Shown: positions 1-8,551 of the stretch, piece after piece
Position numbering within the stretch: position 1 is the stretch's first letter
Layout: every line of letters begins with the position of its first letter
Origin: Paenibacillus cellulositrophicus
Lineage (GTDB): Bacteria; Bacillota; Bacilli; Paenibacillales; Paenibacillaceae
Assembly: GCF_009363095.1 (NCBI RefSeq)
Contig: NZ_CP045295.1
Location: 930,001 to 994,000 of the forward strand
Direction of reading: 5' to 3'
DNA: 64,000 nt
The notes under the pieces: generated by a model
The model's input: the letters and a program-made list of their open reading frames with translations, nothing else
Database searches by the model: none
Told to the model about the DNA's origin: nothing
Translations under genes and position numbers: made by a program

Positions 1-708
1 CCGGCCGGCGGCCTGCATCGTGAACATCAGGCGCTTGAGCAGACCGGTGGGGTCCCCGCTTGGATCCGGGCGAAGCTCGGCGATGGGGAAGGTCGTAAAG
101 CCCTCGCCGTGAACGGCGTCGCAGCCGACCTCCCCCTCCCGGTCCAAAAACCGGGATGCAGGAACCATTTCGTTGCTGCCCGCATCCACAAGCACAAACT
201 CCGGATCCATGCCCATCACGAGGCGGATCCCTTCCTCCTCTTCCCGCCGCAGCCGGCGGGCAAGCTCCGTCTCCGCCCGGTCATAACGCGCCTTGATGCG
301 CGGATCTTTGATTCCGGAGGGAGGCGTGACACGCTCAACGCCGAACTTCCGCTCTCCGGAGGAAGCCAGCACGACTTCGCCCGAGTCCAGACCAAGCGTA
401 TAAAGGGCCCGCACCGCCGCCTTCTCCAGGCGGGCATACAGCCCGATGAGCGGTGCCTCACCCGCGTGGGCCGAACCGACGGGAACACGCAAGCCGTCTG
501 CGCTTCCCTCGACGCGCTTCAAGTCAACGGCTTGAAGGCAAGTGACGTTAACGGCGTATCTTCGCCGGTATCGGGCGGATTCCCGGGCAGCCGCGTCCAC
601 TTCCGGCAGCAGGAGGGAGCTGATGCCGGAGCGGACCAGACGGGCATGCTTGACCCGGTCGGGCCATCCGGCATACCGGGCTTCTTTTTCCTCCTCTGTC
701 ACCCTCAT
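1..708 (-). CDS. Amidoligase-like protein (COOH-NH2 ligase type), 3' end cut by window edge
   Basis: The frame is open from an ATG at 708 through the left edge, giving the first 236 residues. A G-rich ribosome site (GGGTGAGGGGG) sits directly before the ATG. Around residues 150-210 the protein reads MGMDPEFVLVD, then VPASRFLDREG, GCDAVH and AELRPDPS. I recognise this as the start of the phiEco32-like COOH-NH2 ligase (ATP-grasp-like amidoligase) family; related proteins are annotated in Paenibacillus genomes as putative amidoligase domain proteins. Such enzymes are predicted to form amide bonds on a carboxyl group; the substrate is unknown. The gene follows cotE on the same strand with a gap of 107 bases, so co-transcription is possible. 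The family call rests on motif memory, and the catalytic part is mostly outside the window. Confidence 0.7.
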   Translation of the reverse strand, partial: MRVTEEEKEARYAGWPDRVKHARLVRSGISSLLLPEVDAAARESARYRRRYAVNVTCLQAVDLKRVEGSADGLRVPVGSAHAGEAPLIGLYARLEKAAVRALYTLGLDSGEVVLASSGERKFGVERVTPPSGIKDPRIKARYDRAETELARRLRREEEEGIRLVMGMDPEFVLVDAGSNEMVPASRFLDREGEVGCDAVHGEGFTTFPIAELRPDPSGDPTGLLKRLMFTMQAAGR

Positions 709-815
709 CCCCCCTCACCCGCAGAAAATAAAATAAAAAAAGGAGGGCATCCGCCCTCTTCGCCGCCGCTCTCCCGGCATATAGTACATCATACCTCTTT
801 TCCTTGCTCTACAAA

Positions 816-1376
816 TTACAGCTCATCATCAAGGGAATCGGGATCGAGATCCTCATAGTCCCCATCGTCGCCGGCGAACTCGAACTCTTTGTCGTCATAG
901 TCGCCATGGCCGCGGCTGCACACCAAAACACGCACCTTGGTCTCGGCGACGAGCTCGACCGAGAATTCCCGCTCCACGCGGATGATGACATTGCCGCCTC
1001 CCGAAGAGACACTGGCTTCAACGCAGCTCGGCTCCTGCGTGGCCTCCGCAGAGACTTCGACGGTTGAAGCCCGGTGTTTCGGATCCAGGTAAGACAGCGG
1101 TACGAATTCTACATAAGATACCGTTTCTTTGGCAACGTCAGTTTGGGAGTTTTTGTCGTAGGAATACCAGATGTTGCAATCGTAAGTACCAATAACTTCA
1201 ATTCCGTCGCCTGCGGCAACCGCTTCGTACTGATGGTTTATAATCCATGCCCCCAAAATACTGGTAGGATTATGAGGCGGAGTCACGGTATGTGTTACGG
1301 TAGAGAACTTACGACCCTTGCCGCAGATCGCTTTCGTGATGATCTCTCTACATTGATGTTTATCGCTTAATGACAT
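816..1376 (-). CDS. cotE: Outer spore coat morphogenetic protein CotE
   Basis: The 186-residue product has the CotE signature: REIITKAICGKGRKF near the N terminus, then THTVTPPHNPTSILGAWIINH, and VEVIGTYDCNIWYSYD-type sequence around residues 60-80. The last 30 residues are very acidic (DDKEFEF, DYEDLDPDSLDDEL), as in other CotE proteins. CotE directs assembly of the outer coat on the forespore surface in the mother cell. I chose the ATG at 1376 because GGAGGAGG lies 7 bases upstream; a TTG seven codons earlier overlaps that ribosome site. Its presence marks the organism as an endospore former. In Bacilli it commonly lies near mutS; here the next gene on the same strand is the amidoligase-like one. 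Confidence 0.95.
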   Translation of the reverse strand: MSLSDKHQCREIITKAICGKGRKFSTVTHTVTPPHNPTSILGAWIINHQYEAVAAGDGIEVIGTYDCNIWYSYDKNSQTDVAKETVSYVEFVPLSYLDPKHRASTVEVSAEATQEPSCVEASVSSGGGNVIIRVEREFSVELVAETKVRVLVCSRGHGDYDDKEFEFAGDDGDYEDLDPDSLDDEL

Positions 1377-1603
1377 CTTTGAACCTCCTCCATACAATCA
1401 TTCACTTAAGTGTATGCAGGACATAGGCATTTGTTGATTAAACGAGCATAAATGAATGAAATATTATTGTGATCGCCCGGCTAGAATAGGAATAATGCTA
1501 TGACGCAAGCGCCGAAATACCTTGGCTGGCCTGGATTTTACGGCCCTTTTAATCTAGTCTGAAACTTTTCGTCACTCTACTTTATGCGGCTTTCATTGTA
1601 TAA

Positions 1604-1631
1604 AAACCCCTTGGCAGCTGCCAAGGGGTTT
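1604..1631 (-). terminator. Rho-independent terminator after the FUSC-family gene
   Basis: A perfect inverted repeat, AAACCCCTTGGCAG / CTGCCAAGGGGTTT, lies 10 bases past the stop codon of the minus-strand exporter gene. Read on the minus strand it ends in a run of T. Since it is symmetric it could also act on the plus strand, but no plus-strand gene precedes it. Confidence 0.85.
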
Positions 1632-1641
1632 CTTTGCGTTT

Positions 1642-2619
1642 TCAGGACCCGGCAGAGGGTTTTCGTAACTTGCCAGGTGCCGGCGTCTTATTTTTTTTCG
1701 CGATTTTCAAATATTGTCCCAGTTCACGTATCAGCTGCAAAATGGCCGATCTGACTTCAAACTCCTCCCGCGTCGCCGGAAGCTCCATTTCCTTAAATTC
1801 CTTCTCGAGGGCGACCAGCAGCTTCTCCGTGCGTCCCGTGTAGTTTTCCTCGGTTACGTCCCGGCTGAGCTGTTCGAACAGCTCGGCTACGTCGTCCGCC
1901 TGCGGGAGCTTCTGATAGACGTGGGAAATGAGCTGCAGCATATTTTGGATCGATTCCAGCTGTTCTTTTCTCATATAAAAATAGATGGTCCACGACTCGT
2001 CAGGGTGCAGCACCTGGTTTTCCATCTCCCGGCTTGCTGCTTCCTTGCCGCTCTGAATCGCTTTTCCCGCAGCGATGAGTTCATGCCCGTCCCATACATA
2101 GGAAGGGTCGCGAAGGGTTAGTGCGATCTGTCTGAAGATTTTTGAAAACTGCTCATCCACCCGCCTGCGGATCGACGTCATTTGCTCTGAAGCCGGGGGC
2201 ATGTACACCATGTTGACGAGCATGGCCGAGCCAAGCCCGATCACGAGCAGCTCAACTTGCGTCACGATGACATCCGTGCTGACTTCCGCACTGCCAAAAA
2301 CCCGGAATACTACGACCGAGCTGGTAACGATGCCTTCCTTGAAGTTCGCCCGGGTGATGGCCGGAAAGGCGATCAAAATATATATCGCGAGCACCCAGTA
2401 ATGGAAACCAAGCAGTTCAAATAAAATGCAGGCAAAAAACAGTCCCAGCAGCGAGGCGAAAAAACGTGCGGATACCGTCTTCAGGCTCCTTTTTCGCGTC
2501 ACATCGACCCCGAGCACGGCCAGGATCCCCGCCGACAGCGGTCCCGTCACGCCGCAGGCATCCGAGACCAGAATCGCCATCAGCGTCGCAATAGCCGTTT
2601 TAATAATACGAAAACCCAT
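1642..2619 (-). CDS. Aromatic acid exporter family protein (FUSC/ArAE type, YqjA-like)
   Basis: The 325-residue protein has an N-terminal membrane part of about 140 residues with four or five hydrophobic segments (MGFRIIKTAIATLMAILVS, then ASLLGLFFACILFELLGFHYWVLAIYILIAF split over two helices, and LLVIGLGSAMLVNMVYMPP). The rest is a soluble, charged, helical domain. This matches the ArAE_1 plus C-terminal ArAE_1_C architecture of Bacillus YqjA. Members are thought to move aromatic acids or similar amphipathic compounds across the membrane, but the substrate is not established. The ATG at 2619 follows GAGGCGG at a normal distance. It stands alone, with a terminator just downstream. Confidence 0.85.
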   Translation of the reverse strand: MGFRIIKTAIATLMAILVSDACGVTGPLSAGILAVLGVDVTRKRSLKTVSARFFASLLGLFFACILFELLGFHYWVLAIYILIAFPAITRANFKEGIVTSSVVVFRVFGSAEVSTDVIVTQVELLVIGLGSAMLVNMVYMPPASEQMTSIRRRVDEQFSKIFRQIALTLRDPSYVWDGHELIAAGKAIQSGKEAASREMENQVLHPDESWTIYFYMRKEQLESIQNMLQLISHVYQKLPQADDVAELFEQLSRDVTEENYTGRTEKLLVALEKEFKEMELPATREEFEVRSAILQLIRELGQYLKIAKKNKTPAPGKLRKPSAGS

Positions 2620-2843
2620 GAAACCGCCTCTCTCTATACATGTTGACGTATTTCATGGTACTTGATTTTGATGCTCCGCACAACGTGACATGGATATGAA
2701 AATTTCAGAAATACATTCAATGTTAATCAAAAGCCGGTGAGGCTGCGGTCCGGGAAAGGGCAAAGGCTCTATGCCATAGCAAGTATATCCGTTTCCAATC
2801 TTCTCTTTCCCGTGCCCGCAGTTCCGGCTTTCAAGGCTGCTCC

Positions 2844-3689
2844 CTATTGCCGATGCGCAAGCAGCTTTCTTTCAATATAAACGACCAGCTGGTACATAGC
2901 CGTAGCGACGACCGCGATGATTATCAGGCTGGCAAGTACCAGCGTAAAGTTGAACACCTGGAACCCGTAAATGATCAAATAACCGAGACCTATTTTTGCG
3001 ACAAGAAACTCGCCGACGATCACGCCAACCCATGCCATGCCCACATTGACCTTCAGCGTGGAAATGATGGTTGGAAACGACGCCGGGAGGATGACCTGGT
3101 TGAATATCTGCCTCCGGGTTCCGCCAAACGTGCGGACGACCTTGACCAGGTTCGGGTCCACTTCCTTGAATGCGTTATAAACGACCAGCGTTGTCACAAT
3201 AACGGTAATCGACAGCGTCGTAATGGTGATGGCCATAAAACCTGCGCCGAACATCACGATGAAGATCGGACCGAGCGCCACCTTCGGCATGCTGTTGAAC
3301 ACGACCATATACGGATCCAGCACTTTTGAAAGAAACGGCGACCACCAGATTAAGACAGCCAGCAGCGTCCCCACGATCGTTCCCAGCAAAAATCCGACGA
3401 CCGTCTCGCCCACTGTCACGCCCAAATGTCCCCACAGCTCTCCGCTGACCGCATCCTTCCAAATTTGCGCGAACACCTTGCTTGGATAGCTGAACAGCAG
3501 CACGTCGATCCATTTCAAACGTCCGGCGACTTCCCACAAGGCAAAGAACAGCACCAGAATGGCCATCTGAACGGACAGCACCTGTGCCCGCAGCTTGCGC
3601 TGGCGGCGCAAATGAGCTTGATGCAGAGCATCGAGGCTGGAACCCCTGTCCCTCCGGATCACTTCATCCGATCTAAGCACACTGTTCAC
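2844..3689 (-). CDS. ABC transporter permease, NitT/TauT/SsuC type
   Basis: The 281-residue inner-membrane protein has about six hydrophobic segments after a basic N-terminal tail and the EAA-like cytoplasmic loop (NAFKEVDPNLVKVVRTFGGTRRQ at about residues 175-195, then PASFPTIISTLK) that contacts the ATPase. This is the BPD_transp_1 fold of nitrate, taurine, sulfonate and thiamine-precursor importers. Translation most likely starts at GTG 3689, eight bases after GGAGG. It is the last gene of a three-gene unit, 26 bases after the ATPase gene. The substrate cannot be read from the permease. Confidence 0.9.
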   Translation of the reverse strand: MNSVLRSDEVIRRDRGSSLDALHQAHLRRQRKLRAQVLSVQMAILVLFFALWEVAGRLKWIDVLLFSYPSKVFAQIWKDAVSGELWGHLGVTVGETVVGFLLGTIVGTLLAVLIWWSPFLSKVLDPYMVVFNSMPKVALGPIFIVMFGAGFMAITITTLSITVIVTTLVVYNAFKEVDPNLVKVVRTFGGTRRQIFNQVILPASFPTIISTLKVNVGMAWVGVIVGEFLVAKIGLGYLIIYGFQVFNFTLVLASLIIIAVVATAMYQLVVYIERKLLAHRQ

Positions 3690-3715
3690 ACGCGCCGCCT
3701 CCCTTCTTCCATATG

Positions 3716-4486
3716 TCAGTCTTCCTCCGACTCCATCTCGCGCCAGATTTCGTGAAACAATTCATTGAAACCTTCCTCCTTTCTGGCATAGAAAGGCTGT
3801 GTCTCCCGGATGTGCCCGGGCACTTCAAAGGTACGGCGGATTCGGCCGGGATTTTTGCCCAGCAGAACGACCCGGTCGCTGACGGCCACGGCCTCGGATA
3901 AGTCATGCGTGACCAGAATTGCCGTCTTGTTCTTTTCCCGCAGCGTCCCGGCAATTAAATCTTCAAGCTGCAGTTTGGTCTGATAGTCAAGCGCCGAGAA
4001 GGGCTCATCGAGCAGCAGCAGTCCGGGATCGGTCGACAGCGTGCGTACCAGGGCAACCCGCTGCCTCATCCCACCCGACAGCTGCTGCGGGTACAGGCTT
4101 CCCGTTCCTTCCAGTCCCATCTCGCCAAGCAGCTGCGTCAGGTGATCCATCGATTCCCGCTGCAGGCGCCCGGTTACCTCAAGCCCGATGGCCGCGTTCT
4201 GAAGGATTGTGCGCCAAGGGAACAAATAATCCTGCTGCAGCATATACCCGACATCCGGGGAAGGCCCCTCCACCTTCCGCCCATAGACAAGCACCTCGCC
4301 GTTCGTCGGATGCAAGAGCCCGGCGATCATGGACAGAATCGTCGTTTTTCCGCATCCGCTCGGTCCGACCAGGCTGATGAACTCTCCGGGATGTACCGTC
4401 AGATTCAGTCCTTCGACAGCAAGCGAAGCTTCCCGGTCGTTAACGTATACATGCGTCAAATTTTTAAGTTCGACTACCGGCTCCAT
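3716..4486 (-). CDS. ABC transporter ATP-binding protein, NitT/TauT/SsuB type
   Basis: The 256-residue ATPase has a Walker A motif GPSGCGKTT (about residues 40-48), a Q-loop region with MLQQDYLFPW, the signature LSGGMRQR, Walker B LLLLDEPFSALD and the H-loop TH in ILVTHDLSEA. The sequence is closest to the importers of nitrate, sulfonate and thiamine precursors. I chose the ATG at 4486 because AAGGAG is nine bases upstream; a GTG two codons earlier is possible. The middle position between permease and binding-protein genes is typical of this importer class. Confidence 0.92.
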   Translation of the reverse strand: MEPVVELKNLTHVYVNDREASLAVEGLNLTVHPGEFISLVGPSGCGKTTILSMIAGLLHPTNGEVLVYGRKVEGPSPDVGYMLQQDYLFPWRTILQNAAIGLEVTGRLQRESMDHLTQLLGEMGLEGTGSLYPQQLSGGMRQRVALVRTLSTDPGLLLLDEPFSALDYQTKLQLEDLIAGTLREKNKTAILVTHDLSEAVAVSDRVVLLGKNPGRIRRTFEVPGHIRETQPFYARKEEGFNELFHEIWREMESEED

Positions 4487-4511
4487 GCGCACGATCTCCT
4501 TTCCATAACCA

Positions 4512-5522
4512 TTATTTCACGGACGATTTGGCCTTTTCGGCAAAACTGTTGTCCACGATGGCAGAGGCAGGCACCTTCTCTTTCAGTTCGCCAGCCTGAT
4601 CCATGACGTCCAGCAGGTTGTTCCACTCCGTCTCATCCACGACGGGATCTGTCGCGTACGTTCCCTGATCCTTATACCGTTTGACCGCCGAGACAACGAT
4701 ATCCTTATCGGTATCCTTAAAATAAGGAAGAATGACGTCGGCGATCTCCTCGGGGGTGTGCTGCTGGACCCAATTTTGGGCTTTCTGGAGCGCGTTCGTA
4801 AATTTCTGAACCGTCTCGCCGTTCTTCTTGATATAGCTTTGCTTGCTCATAAAGACCGTATAGGGCAGATGTCCGCTCTCCACTCCGAATGAGGCGACGA
4901 CATGCCCTTTGCCTTCTTTTTCAAAAATCGAGGCCTGCGGCTCAAACAGCTGCACGTATTCACCCGTTCCGGACAAAAACGCCGAAGCGATATTGGCAAA
5001 ATCGATGTTTTGGATCAGGTTCAGATCCTGATGCGGATCGATGCCATGCTTTCTCAGCGTAAACTCGCCGGCCATCTGCGGCATGCCGCCCTTGCGCTGC
5101 CCGAGGAAGGTTTTCCCTTTCAGCTGATTCCAGTCCAGCTCTCCCTCATCCTGCCTCGAGACGAGGAACGTGCCGTCCGTCTGCGTCACCTGACCGAAGT
5201 TGATCACCGGATCGTCCGAACCTTGCTGATATACGTAAATCGACGTCTCGGATCCGACCAGGGCCACATCGATGGCACCCGAGAGCAGCGCCGTCATCGT
5301 CTTATCACCGCCGGGAATCGTCTGCAGCTCGACATCCAGTCCTTCTTCCTTAAAAAATCCTTTCCCAAGCGCCACATATTCCGGAGCATAAAATACCGAG
5401 CGCGTCACTTCGCCGATTTTGACCTTCACGTCGCCCTTGCTTCCGGAGCAACCGGACAGCACGGCTGCGCAAAGGAGAACCGCCGCAAGCACCAGGGCGA
5501 ATCCACGTTTACCCTTTCTCAT
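4512..5522 (-). CDS. ABC transporter substrate-binding lipoprotein, NMT1/SsuA-like
   Basis: The 336-residue protein begins with a basic and hydrophobic signal sequence ending in a lipobox (VLSGC, Cys at about residue 25), so the mature protein is a membrane-anchored lipoprotein. The mature part has the periplasmic-binding fold II signature of the NMT1/THI5-SsuA group: FYAPEYVALGKGFFKEEGL and LLSGAIDVALVGSE. Known members bind nitrate, taurine, alkanesulfonates or thiamine pyrimidine precursors. I see nothing that fixes the ligand; no thiamine, sulfonate or nitrate enzyme lies beside it. The start is the second ATG (5522), nine bases after GGAGG. It is the first gene of the operon. Confidence 0.9.
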   Translation of the reverse strand: MRKGKRGFALVLAAVLLCAAVLSGCSGSKGDVKVKIGEVTRSVFYAPEYVALGKGFFKEEGLDVELQTIPGGDKTMTALLSGAIDVALVGSETSIYVYQQGSDDPVINFGQVTQTDGTFLVSRQDEGELDWNQLKGKTFLGQRKGGMPQMAGEFTLRKHGIDPHQDLNLIQNIDFANIASAFLSGTGEYVQLFEPQASIFEKEGKGHVVASFGVESGHLPYTVFMSKQSYIKKNGETVQKFTNALQKAQNWVQQHTPEEIADVILPYFKDTDKDIVVSAVKRYKDQGTYATDPVVDETEWNNLLDVMDQAGELKEKVPASAIVDNSFAEKAKSSVK

Positions 5523-5613
5523 TGTCATTGTCCTCCATCCTTCTTCGCGTTCCAGCCATATGCCATCTTATGCATGCGCCCAGCAAAGGGTTAAACATGG
5601 CCACGGACGAACA

Positions 5614-5651
5614 GAAAAATACCCCCGCCATTTCCTCAAGTAGCCTCGGGG
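5614..5651 (-). terminator. GC-rich hairpin with T-run, terminator or leader element before the ABC operon
   Basis: On the minus strand CCCCG and CGGGGG enclose an imperfect loop and are followed by TATTTTT. It lies after the M32 peptidase stop and 90 bases before the ABC operon. The simplest reading is the terminator of the peptidase gene. A second inverted repeat (ACGCTTG / CAAGCGT, 5688-5719) lies just upstream, so a regulated leader is possible. I could not match it to a known riboswitch. Confidence 0.5.
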
Positions 5652-5731
5652 CTTCTTTACGGAAGTGACAGGGGTGCTTCTGTGCTTACGCTTGGATGGT
5701 TGGATCTGATGTCAAGCGTTCCTGCGCTGCA

Positions 5732-7249
5732 TTACAATTGATAAATTTCCTTATATTTGGTTTCCAGGTACTCGGCCAAATAGTCCGGGTTCAGCTCTTC
5801 ACCAGTCACCTGCAAAATGATCTCGGACGGCTTGCGGCTCTTGCCATAGCGGTAAATCTTCTCCGTGAGCCACTCGCGGATCGGTGCCAGATTGCCTTCC
5901 TTAATATGCTGATCCAGCTCTGGCATCTCCGTGCGCAGCGTGTTCATGATTTGCGCAGCATACATGTTGCCGAGGGAATAGGAGGCGAAGTAACCGAAAT
6001 CCCCGCCGGACCAGTGCACGTCCTGAAGGACGCCCAGGCTGTCGCTTGGCGGCGTAATGCCGAGGTACTGCTCGTATTTCTCGTTCCATACCTTAGGCAG
6101 ATCCTTGACCTCAAGCCCCTCGTTAAACAGCATCTTCTCGATTTCATAGCGGATAATAATGTGCAGGTTATACGTCAGCTCATCAGATTCGATCCGGATC
6201 AGGGAGTTCTCCACGCGGTTGACGGCCCGGTAGAAATCATCCAGCTGCACGTCCTTCAGCTGCTGCGGGAAATGCTGCTGCAGATCGGCATAGTAGCGTT
6301 CCCAGAAGGCGCGGCTGCGTCCAATCATATTTTCCCACAGGCGGGACTGAGATTCGTGAATGCCCATGGATGTTCCTTGGGCGAGCGGCGTTCCGGCCAG
6401 CTCCTTGCTCACGTTTTGCTCGTACAGGGCGTGGCCGCCTTCATGCAGGGAGCTGAACAGCGCACTCGTCACGTCGTCCTGCAAATAATGGGTCGTAATC
6501 CGCACATCTCCCGGGTTCAAGCCGGTGGCAAACGGGTGTACGCTCTCATCGAGGCGCCCGGCTTCGAAATCATACCCCATTTCGCCCAGAATGAAGCGGC
6601 TCATCTTCGCCTGCTGCTCCTGCTCGAACAGCTGGTCCAGGAACGACGTATCCGGTTTGTTCGGAGATGCCGCAATCGCCTCCACGAGGGGAACCAGCCG
6701 GTCACGAAGCTTGCTGAACACCTGGTCCAGCTTCTCAACCGTCATATCCGGCTCATAACGGTCCAGCAGCGTGTCATATGGCGTTCCCTTGACGCCCCAA
6801 TATCCGATGAATTCCTTCAGCATGCCCACCAGCTTCGTCAAGTTCGGCTCCAGCATGGCAAAGTCGCTCTTCGCCTTCGCATCCTCCCAAATCGTCTGGG
6901 AATGGGATGACAGCACCATAAACTCCTGAAACTTTTCCGCCGGGATGCTTTTGTTCTCGTCATATTCTTTTTTACACTCGTCAACGATCCTTCTGGAAAT
7001 ATCGTCCAGCGCCTCATATGTATCAGGACGGATCAACGCCTCCAGATACGAGCCCATTTCATCCGAAATTCGGAGTTTGAAATCTTCCGCCGACAGCATC
7101 CCGATCACCTCGGAACGCTGCTCTGCTCCTTTACGAGGTGCACCCGTCCGCAAGTCCCAGTGCATCAAGCCGATGGCCTCGTCATAGCTTCTGATTTTGC
7201 GGACCAGCCCGAGAAATGAGTCCAATGTCGCTTTTGCTTCTTTTTCCAT
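5732..7249 (-). CDS. Metallocarboxypeptidase, M32 (Taq/Bsu) family
   Basis: The 505-residue length fits M32 carboxypeptidases. The zinc motif HEGGH lies at about residue 270 (SSLHEGGHALYEQ), followed by the conserved GIHESQSRLWEN block and later the IIRYEIEKMLFNEGL and GDFGYFASYSLGNMYAAQ regions. The enzyme is a cytoplasmic zinc exopeptidase that removes C-terminal residues with broad preference. Start choice: GGGGTGA lies upstream of the ATG at 7249, and the preceding in-frame codons look non-coding. It is transcribed alone, divergent from the Fe-S protein gene. A long antisense frame opposite it is a codon-bias shadow. Confidence 0.95.
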   Translation of the reverse strand: MEKEAKATLDSFLGLVRKIRSYDEAIGLMHWDLRTGAPRKGAEQRSEVIGMLSAEDFKLRISDEMGSYLEALIRPDTYEALDDISRRIVDECKKEYDENKSIPAEKFQEFMVLSSHSQTIWEDAKAKSDFAMLEPNLTKLVGMLKEFIGYWGVKGTPYDTLLDRYEPDMTVEKLDQVFSKLRDRLVPLVEAIAASPNKPDTSFLDQLFEQEQQAKMSRFILGEMGYDFEAGRLDESVHPFATGLNPGDVRITTHYLQDDVTSALFSSLHEGGHALYEQNVSKELAGTPLAQGTSMGIHESQSRLWENMIGRSRAFWERYYADLQQHFPQQLKDVQLDDFYRAVNRVENSLIRIESDELTYNLHIIIRYEIEKMLFNEGLEVKDLPKVWNEKYEQYLGITPPSDSLGVLQDVHWSGGDFGYFASYSLGNMYAAQIMNTLRTEMPELDQHIKEGNLAPIREWLTEKIYRYGKSRKPSEIILQVTGEELNPDYLAEYLETKYKEIYQL

Positions 7250-7372
7250 AATTAGGTTCACCCCACGCCGAATTTTTTCTTCCTTCTTGATGATACTTTT
7301 ACTGGAAAGTATAATCAATATTTAATAGACGCTATTATCCTTTTTACATAGGGAAGGAGCCTGAAACCCGCC

Positions 7373-7696
7373 GTGGTTATCCAAGTTACCGAAACTGCCA
7401 AAAAGCATATCGAGTCGCTTGCCGGGTCGGAGTCGGCCATCATCCGGCTTGCCTACGATTCCGAAGGCTGCGGCTGCGGCGTCAACGGGCTGCCGGCACT
7501 CTGGATCGTTTCCGCCAAAGAAGCCGATGATGTGGAAATACAGAGTCATCATCTGCATTTTATTATTCACCGCCTGCAGGCGGTTTTTTTCGAAGAGCAT
7601 CTATACCTGGACTCCGAAAAAAACTATCCATCGTTCCGGCTTACCGGGGACGGCCAGCTGTATGGTCAAAATATCAGGCTAGTGGATAAGCGTTGA
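7373..7696 (+). CDS. IscA/HesB-like iron-sulfur biogenesis family protein
   Basis: The 107-residue protein fits the Fe-S_biosyn (HesB/IscA) fold: VTETAKKHIESL at the N terminus, then IIRLAYDSEGCGCGVNG with two cysteines at about residues 33 and 35. It lacks the C-terminal Cys-Gly-Cys pair of true A-type carriers, which places it with the YneR-like group of Bacilli rather than with canonical IscA. Metal or cluster binding is therefore uncertain. The start is probably GTG 7373, preceded by GGAAGGAG at a rather long spacing of about 14 bases. The carbonic anhydrase gene follows 48 bases later. Confidence 0.8.
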   Translation: MVIQVTETAKKHIESLAGSESAIIRLAYDSEGCGCGVNGLPALWIVSAKEADDVEIQSHHLHFIIHRLQAVFFEEHLYLDSEKNYPSFRLTGDGQLYGQNIRLVDKR

Positions 7697-7744
7697 CGCC
7701 TTACAGCATGCATCATTACCCAACAATGGAAGGAGCAATTCATT

Positions 7745-8308
7745 ATGACAACCGTTTCGCAGATTTTGGAGTTCAACCAGCAGTTTGTAGAAAGTAAAGA
7801 GTACGAAAAATACATTACAGGCAAGTTCCCCGAGAAAAAGCTCGTCATCGTCACCTGTATGGATACGCGCCTCGTAGAGCTGCTGCCCAAAGCGATGAAC
7901 GTCCGCAATGGCGACGTGAAGCTTATCAAAAACGCCGGTGCGATCATCTCGCATCCGTTCGGCAGCGTCATGCGGAGCGTGCTCGTCGCTCTCTATGAAC
8001 TGAAAGCTGACGAAGTCATCGTCGTCGGGCATCTGGACTGCGGCATGGCGGCGCTCAACGCAGACGTCATGATCGAGCATATGAAGGAGCGCGGCATCAC
8101 CGATGAGGTGCTGTCGACGCTGGAAAACTCCGGCATCAATCTGAACGAGTGGCTGCGCGGATTCGATAACGTTCAGGACGGCGTAAAAGGAACCGTGGGC
8201 CTGATCAAAAATCACCCGCTTCTCCCGCCGGGCTGCAGCGTTCACGGCATGGTCATCGACCCGAAAACAGGCCACCTCGAGCTGGTTGTCGACGGTTACG
8301 ATAAGTAG
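7745..8308 (+). CDS. Beta-class carbonic anhydrase
   Basis: The 187-residue protein carries the beta carbonic anhydrase zinc site: Cys38-x-Asp40-x-Arg42 (CMDTR) and His96-x-x-Cys99 (GHLDC). The Asp-Arg dyad next to the first cysteine is present, so the enzyme should hydrate carbon dioxide reversibly. Its size and sequence belong to the short Gram-positive branch. A strong site (GGAAGGAG) precedes the ATG. A clear terminator follows, so the transcription unit ends here. Confidence 0.95.
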   Translation: MTTVSQILEFNQQFVESKEYEKYITGKFPEKKLVIVTCMDTRLVELLPKAMNVRNGDVKLIKNAGAIISHPFGSVMRSVLVALYELKADEVIVVGHLDCGMAALNADVMIEHMKERGITDEVLSTLENSGINLNEWLRGFDNVQDGVKGTVGLIKNHPLLPPGCSVHGMVIDPKTGHLELVVDGYDK

Positions 8309-8330
8309 AATACGCTTGGATTTGCATTAA

Positions 8331-8357
8331 ACACGGATGATCATCATCCGTGTTTTT
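8331..8357 (+). terminator. Rho-independent terminator after the carbonic anhydrase gene
   Basis: The inverted repeat ACACGGATGAT / ATCATCCGTGT is followed by a run of seven T on the plus strand, 22 bases after the stop codon. Confidence 0.9.
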
Positions 8358-8501
8358 TTATTTTGTGAACAGCGGGCAGCGGTCCAGCGCCGAACCGGCT
8401 CCTCAAAACTCGATTTATCAGTGTTAGACGAATATCATTTTCTTTTTCCGTTCCGATCCATGCTTTCCAGTCATGAGCTCAGGTTGAAAACCATACAGTT
8501 T

Positions 8502-8513
8502 AAGTGTACACTT
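8502..8513. promoter_or_regulatory. Perfect 12-base palindrome before the PadR gene, candidate autoregulatory operator
   Basis: AAGTGTACACTT lies 38 bases before the PadR start codon. PadR proteins usually bind palindromes in their own promoters. The match is positional and symmetrical only. Confidence 0.4.
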
Positions 8514-8551
8514 TGGTTGAAAAGACCATCTCACGTATAGGAGATATGCTA

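Noticed and set aside
5560..5700. TPP, SAM or guanidine riboswitch before the NMT1-type ABC operon
   Set aside because: The conserved boxes of these elements are not present; only generic inverted repeats remain.
5696..6910. Long plus-strand open frame of about 400 codons opposite the M32 peptidase
   Set aside because: It is a codon-bias shadow: no ribosome site, no domain, and the minus-strand gene has full family motifs.
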